From NCBI GenBank assembly GCA_947177605.1, contig CAMWUX010000024.1, positions 1 through 10,212 on the forward strand: a DNA stretch of 10,212 bases, written 5' to 3'. A model generated the notes under the pieces. It ran no database searches. It saw only the letters and a program-made list of their open reading frames with translations, and was not told where the DNA came from. The DNA is from an uncultured Porphyromonadaceae bacterium. GTDB taxonomy: Bacteria > Bacteroidota > Bacteroidia > Bacteroidales > Muribaculaceae. This document shows, piece after piece, positions 6,430 to 10,212 of this stretch (positions are counted from its first letter, which is position 1; each line of letters starts with the position of its first letter). The position numbers and the translations under genes were made by a program.

Positions 6430-6466
6430 AAGAGGGGTAGTCTATATTATCGTAGGGGCGGATGGG

Positions 6467-9094
6467 TTACAATTGTCGGAGGAGGGTGGCGAGGCGGGTG
6501 CCGAGACCGATGGTGTAGCCGCGGGTGAGGTACACGACTTTGCCGAAGGAGTCAGCGATTACGAATACAGGTCGCGAGTCGTCGGTCTGCTCGATATACA
6601 GGCCGTCGCGGAGGGAGTGCTCTATCGTACCGTTAAGGTCGGTGCCGATGACTACGCAGTCGGGCAAAGCCGGATTCTTTGTGGGTAGCGGTTTGCCGTC
6701 GTCGGGGTAGAGCAGGATGATTTTTCGACCGAGAGCATCGAGTTCATCCGCGGCAGCTATGAGGTCGTTGATGGCGTGGTGCGACGGCTCTGTGTCGCGG
6801 TCCATCAGTCCGATCACATAGAAGCCGCGTCCGGCGGTGGAGAGCAGCGATGTGGGTTCGGAAGCTCCGTCGGGCAGGTATTTGAGCTCCGCATCGAGGG
6901 TACCGATTACCTGCAGTTGAGTTGTATCGATACCGACGTGTAGTGCCACGTCGGTAGTGCGTCCCGGCTCGATATCAAAGAAGTCGAGGACGGTGAGCAC
7001 ACTGCCGTCGGCGAGGCGACGCCCCGATGTGAGCATATAGCGGCCTGCTGAAAGCGGCTGCGGATCGGCAAACTCCTCGTCGACGCTACAGAAGTCGGGG
7101 AAGGATAGCAGCTCGGGCGCACCGTCGGTTATCTTCGATATTGTGAAGTGAGTATAGTAGCGCGGTTGGGCTATGGCACCCCGGCCTTCGGGTGTGTATG
7201 TGAGTTGCAGGAAGCCGGAGGGGGTGTTTGCCGCCTCGGTGTCGGCGTGAGAAAAGTCTACATCCACCCACCCTTCCGAGCCGAGATATTGAGGAGTGGA
7301 GGTGATGGGATTGAGGCATGCCGGAATACCGACAGCGCGCGCTCCGGCTACAAACAGTATGTCGCGTGACAGGGGCGATGTGACCCGGTATTCAAATGCC
7401 GCTCCGGGGCTCATAGTGGCCTGATCGGGATACCACGACAGAGTGTCGACTACATTTTCATTCAGCCATTTAACCCACAGTTGCGGATCCAGCTTCAAAG
7501 CAACGCGGTCGGTGTGGGGTAGTGCTTCGGCGAAGAAGGCGCGGTAGGGCGTAAGTTCCTCATTTGCTACACGCGGCGAAAGCTGATATGCGGCGTAATC
7601 GGTGTCCGTCAGACCCATGACGCGCTCAGGCAAGTGGGTCATTACGTCGGAGAGGACTTCGAGAGGTATGTCGGTGAGATCCTTTTCGGGGAGTGCCTCA
7701 AGCAGAAGCATCGCGGTGTGGCGATCAGAGGGGGCGCAGCTGCTGAGAAAATCTACTATGGCCGAATAGTGTCCGCGCGATTTCTCGATTATAGGTTGTA
7801 GGCGCATAAAGTCAAGACCGAGCTGATATGCGAGTAGTTTAGTGTAAACGGTATCAGGCCATGAGGCTATATAAGCGTGGCGCAGTGAATCCTCGCGCTG
7901 AAGGCGCAGATCATTGGCTGCGCGTTGGCTGTCGGTTACCGGGGGAGTGGCTGCGCCGCGGTCGGGTGGCGGCACGATAGTGAAGCGATGCTCTCGCTTC
8001 GGAACACCGGTGAGCGACACCACTGCGCGCCGCGGGTGCGTGTCGGCTTTGAGTATGGCCATACCCGGCAGGCCGGAGCCGGGTGTACGCGCCCACACCA
8101 TCATGTCGCCACGTCCGGCAAGGAGTGTTGCTTCACCTTTGGCATCGGTGATTTTGGTGGCTATGGGGTAGAATTCAGCGTAGTTGTAGATACGGAAGGT
8201 GACTTCGGCGCCAGATACAGGGTGTCCGTCGGCATCAGTTACGAGAACAGTCACAGTATCTATCGGTGCGTAGTTGGCCGTGACGTTGAGATCGGTGTTG
8301 CCGTTTTGTACGGCGAGTACTTCCCCCTCGCCACGGTAGTGGCCGAATGTGCGGGCATGCATGAGCATACCGCGTGCAGCCGGCTGATTGAACCAAGCAA
8401 GGTTGAGCACCGGCTCGGGCTCGCAGGCGCCGAGAAAGTACCATCGGCCATTGGCCCACGCTTCCACCCAAGCATGATTGTCGTCGGTATGAGCCCATCG
8501 CGGAGTGTAGACTTGCCGCGCGGGGATGCCGGCAGCCCGTAGCGCAGCCACAGCTAATGTGGATTCTTCGCCACATCGGCCTATGGCGGAGCCGACGCTC
8601 TGGAGTGGGGAGTGGGTACGTCCGTCGGAGGGCTGATACGAAGCCTTCTCGTGGCACCAGTGGTTGACCTCCAGTATGGCTTCCTCCATTGATGGGCAGA
8701 GGCTGATGCGTGGCCACAGCTCAGCGAAGAAGGGACGTCTGTGGCTGTCGACAGCCTCGTTGTTGACACGCAGCGGAAGTATGTAATGGTAGAATAGTTC
8801 GTCCGGAATCTCGCTCCCCCAGGCTACGGTGGCACGTGTGGCGAGTGCCGGACGCACACTTTCATTGAGGTAGAATTGCGGAGTGCGGTCCACGGCATCG
8901 CTCATCGGCATATATGCGTAGAGCATCATCAGGGCGTCGCGTTCGTCGGCGGTAAGTGAGTCGGCGTCGACAAATGAGCGTACATGCGCCGGTAGTTGTG
9001 GGGCACGGGCATAGTAGTCGCCGACAAAGGCCGGGCGCGAGGCTATGAGCGATATCGGTAGTAGCAGAGCGGAAAGGAGCAGATGGCGGAGCAT
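6467..9094 (-). CDS. Exported transglutaminase-like protein with C-terminal thioredoxin-like domain
   Basis: 875 residues with a signal peptide (1-19). An all-helical lead-in is followed by a transglutaminase/cysteine-protease core at about 130-245: Cys174 in GRCGEES, His207 in DDNHAWVEAW, and LGACEPEP (221-228) where the third residue, normally Asp, would lie; no Asp is there, Glu225 may serve. Residues about 276-336 resemble a carboxypeptidase-regulatory/Ig-like beta domain (VTDADGHPVSGAEV). About 567-615 repeats the core pattern (SRDILFVAGARAVGIPA ... WVDVDF) without Cys or His. The C-terminus (about 755-875, GFYVIGLMDRDTEPSHHA ... FGKVVYLTRGYTIG) has a thioredoxin-like look without CxxC. 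Full-length relatives with this order occur in Bacteroides; the reaction and substrate are unknown. The ATG is 1 nt after the cutC stop, so translation is probably coupled. Confidence 0.9.
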   Translation of the reverse strand: MLRHLLLSALLLPISLIASRPAFVGDYYARAPQLPAHVRSFVDADSLTADERDALMMLYAYMPMSDAVDRTPQFYLNESVRPALATRATVAWGSEIPDELFYHYILPLRVNNEAVDSHRRPFFAELWPRISLCPSMEEAILEVNHWCHEKASYQPSDGRTHSPLQSVGSAIGRCGEESTLAVAALRAAGIPARQVYTPRWAHTDDNHAWVEAWANGRWYFLGACEPEPVLNLAWFNQPAARGMLMHARTFGHYRGEGEVLAVQNGNTDLNVTANYAPIDTVTVLVTDADGHPVSGAEVTFRIYNYAEFYPIATKITDAKGEATLLAGRGDMMVWARTPGSGLPGMAILKADTHPRRAVVSLTGVPKREHRFTIVPPPDRGAATPPVTDSQRAANDLRLQREDSLRHAYIASWPDTVYTKLLAYQLGLDFMRLQPIIEKSRGHYSAIVDFLSSCAPSDRHTAMLLLEALPEKDLTDIPLEVLSDVMTHLPERVMGLTDTDYAAYQLSPRVANEELTPYRAFFAEALPHTDRVALKLDPQLWVKWLNENVVDTLSWYPDQATMSPGAAFEYRVTSPLSRDILFVAGARAVGIPACLNPITSTPQYLGSEGWVDVDFSHADTEAANTPSGFLQLTYTPEGRGAIAQPRYYTHFTISKITDGAPELLSFPDFCSVDEEFADPQPLSAGRYMLTSGRRLADGSVLTVLDFFDIEPGRTTDVALHVGIDTTQLQVIGTLDAELKYLPDGASEPTSLLSTAGRGFYVIGLMDRDTEPSHHAINDLIAAADELDALGRKIILLYPDDGKPLPTKNPALPDCVVIGTDLNGTIEHSLRDGLYIEQTDDSRPVFVIADSFGKVVYLTRGYTIGLGTRLATLLRQL

Positions 9095-9095
9095 A

Positions 9096-9764
9096 TCAGG
9101 GATGGACTATATGGTGGAGTTGCGACACTATATCGGGATCTGTATGAGTGCCCGAACGGGCAGAGCCGTGGATGCAGGGGCAACCGGTGGCTTGGAGTAT
9201 TTCGGCGGCATTAGAGGGATTCACGCCGGCGCCTGCCATGATGTCGATGCGACCTTCGCTTCGCTCCACGAGTTGGCTCAGCAATGGTATACCGTCGACT
9301 GCGCGGGGCTGTTGGCCTGATGTAAGCAGCGTATCGCATCCCAGGTCAATGATCTGTACGAGGGCTTCAAGCGGATCTGTGCAGACGTCGAAGGCGCGAT
9401 GGAATGTGACGCTCATCTTGCCTGCTGCATCGATCAGCCTGCGGCAGGTATCAGTGTCGACAGCACCATCGGGGGTAAGCACGCCGATCACCACACCTTC
9501 CACACCGAGGCGGTTGCACATACGGATGTCGCGCAACATCACGTCGACTTCCGCTTGTGAGTACACGAAGTCGCCGGGACGCGGTCGTATAAGCACTCTC
9601 ACAGGCATTCCTCCAGTGGCCAGCGCCTGTTCGATCATTCCGGCCGAGGGAGTAAGGCCGTCGAGTTGGAGGGCAGTGCAGAGTTCTATTCGGTCGGCAC
9701 CGCCGCGATTGGCTGCGATAACACTCTCGATGTCGGCGCAGCAGATTTCAAGTATGCGGTTCAT
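9096..9764 (-). CDS. cutC: CutC family protein
   Basis: 222-residue TIM-barrel protein of the CutC (copper homeostasis) family. Clear family stretches are ILEICCADIESVIAANRGGA, ADRIELCTALQLDGLTPS, VRVLIRPRPGDFVYS, VTFHRAFDVCTDPLEAL, LLTSGQQPRAVDGIP and IMAGAGVNPSNA. The frame also allows an ATG at 9788, but I chose 9764: the protein then starts MNRILEICC like its relatives and the ATG overlaps the upstream TGA as ATGA. The biochemical role is unsettled; the copper phenotype first tied to E. coli cutC was later ascribed to an sRNA (MicL) encoded there. It is the middle gene of a tightly packed operon with a fucosidase and an exported transglutaminase-like protein. Confidence 0.95.
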   Translation of the reverse strand: MNRILEICCADIESVIAANRGGADRIELCTALQLDGLTPSAGMIEQALATGGMPVRVLIRPRPGDFVYSQAEVDVMLRDIRMCNRLGVEGVVIGVLTPDGAVDTDTCRRLIDAAGKMSVTFHRAFDVCTDPLEALVQIIDLGCDTLLTSGQQPRAVDGIPLLSQLVERSEGRIDIMAGAGVNPSNAAEILQATGCPCIHGSARSGTHTDPDIVSQLHHIVHP

Positions 9765-10212
9765 TTCAGTATCAGTTCGATTACACAATCAGTTTCGCCC
9801 GTGGCCTGCGGCACCTCAACAAGAGTCGTCTCTCCGCGAGCAGTTACTTTCACCGGATTGCCGCTCAGGAAGTGACGTGCTTTTTTCACCTTGTATTTCA
9901 CAGGCAGCTCCACAGTAGTGGCTGCCGGATCGAGCACGTGGACAAATACCGTGTCGCCGCGACGTGTGGTTGTGCCCCACGGCTGCTCCGCGAAGTCGCC
10001 GCCATCGGTGGCGTAGATAGTCGGACCGTAGTTGTCCATCCATAGGCCTATGCTTTTGAGCCGCTTGAGCGCTTCAGCCGGGAGCGAGCCGTCGGGTTGC
10101 GGCCCGATATTGAGCAGCAGGTTGGCACCTTTACCGGCTCCCTTCACGATCAGGTGGATAAGCGTGTCGGCATCTTTGTAGTCTTGATCCATAATCTTGT
10201 AGCCCCACATGC
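9761..10212 (-). CDS. GH29 alpha-L-fucosidase, C-terminal part only
   Basis: About 150 residues of the 3' end; the gene continues past the right edge, and the Met in MWGYK is internal (relatives read WGYK inside the barrel). The segment LIHLIVKGAGKGANLLLNIG, then PQPDGSLPAEALKRLKSIG and WMDNYGPTIYAT, is the hallmark end of the GH29 catalytic barrel. It is followed by the C-terminal beta-sandwich, ending in CVIELILK. The enzyme releases terminal L-fucose from glycans, fitting a gut Bacteroidales feeding on host or plant glycans. The catalytic nucleophile region is outside the window. Its TGA overlaps the cutC ATG by four nt. Confidence 0.93.
   Translation of the reverse strand, partial: MWGYKIMDQDYKDADTLIHLIVKGAGKGANLLLNIGPQPDGSLPAEALKRLKSIGLWMDNYGPTIYATDGGDFAEQPWGTTTRRGDTVFVHVLDPAATTVELPVKYKVKKARHFLSGNPVKVTARGETTLVEVPQATGETDCVIELILK

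Noticed and set aside
7925..8542. + strand ORF of 205 codons
   Set aside because: Antisense shadow of the transglutaminase-like gene, caused by its G+C-rich codon pattern.
9148..9918. + strand ORF of 256 codons
   Set aside because: Antisense across cutC and the fucosidase end; both real genes have clear family motifs.

Overview
The window looks like a chromosomal segment from a Bacteroidales bacterium, probably near Muribaculaceae/Bacteroidaceae. The evidence is Bacteroidetes-type promoters (TTTG about 20 nt upstream of TAnnTTTG), almost no Shine-Dalgarno sites, and a gene set typical of gut Bacteroidales: a two-domain M16 zinc peptidase, a GH29 alpha-L-fucosidase, CutC and a large exported transglutaminase-like protein. 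The family assignment rests on general gene content, not on a marker gene.

Left part, + strand: the M16 peptidase is cut at its N-terminus by the window edge and ends at 2599, followed by a strong intrinsic terminator. Right part, - strand: a compact operon reads leftward, with the C-terminal end of a GH29 fucosidase (cut by the right edge), cutC (ATGA overlap) and an 875-residue secreted transglutaminase-like protein (1-nt gap). These G+C-rich genes look like ordinary chromosomal content.

Between them, about 2760-6430, lies a visibly A+T-richer accessory block: a 72-aa XRE-type regulator (-), a four-gene + strand cluster (VanZ-like membrane protein, one-TM small protein, two small exported proteins) closed by a perfect 13-bp hairpin terminator, a promoter-proximal structured RNA region, a possible 70-aa membrane protein, and a YhcG/DUF1016 PDDEXK nuclease (-). 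The nuclease starts 37 nt after the transglutaminase gene with no terminator between, so it may be read from that operon.

Two features stand out. First, the segment about 4869-5114 has a perfect Bacteroidetes promoter, folds on paper into a long interrupted rod (over 30 base pairs across several helices) and ends in a T-run; it is a candidate stand-alone ncRNA or a complex 5' leader. Second, the about 230-nt leader of the XRE gene holds a 22-codon upstream ORF followed by two mutually exclusive helices, one of which occludes the XRE start region; this is the architecture of a translational attenuator. The four-gene cluster, whose two exported proteins share a mature N-terminal [S/T]EMP motif, has no function I can recognise. 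No tRNA, rRNA, CRISPR, transposase or integrase was seen.
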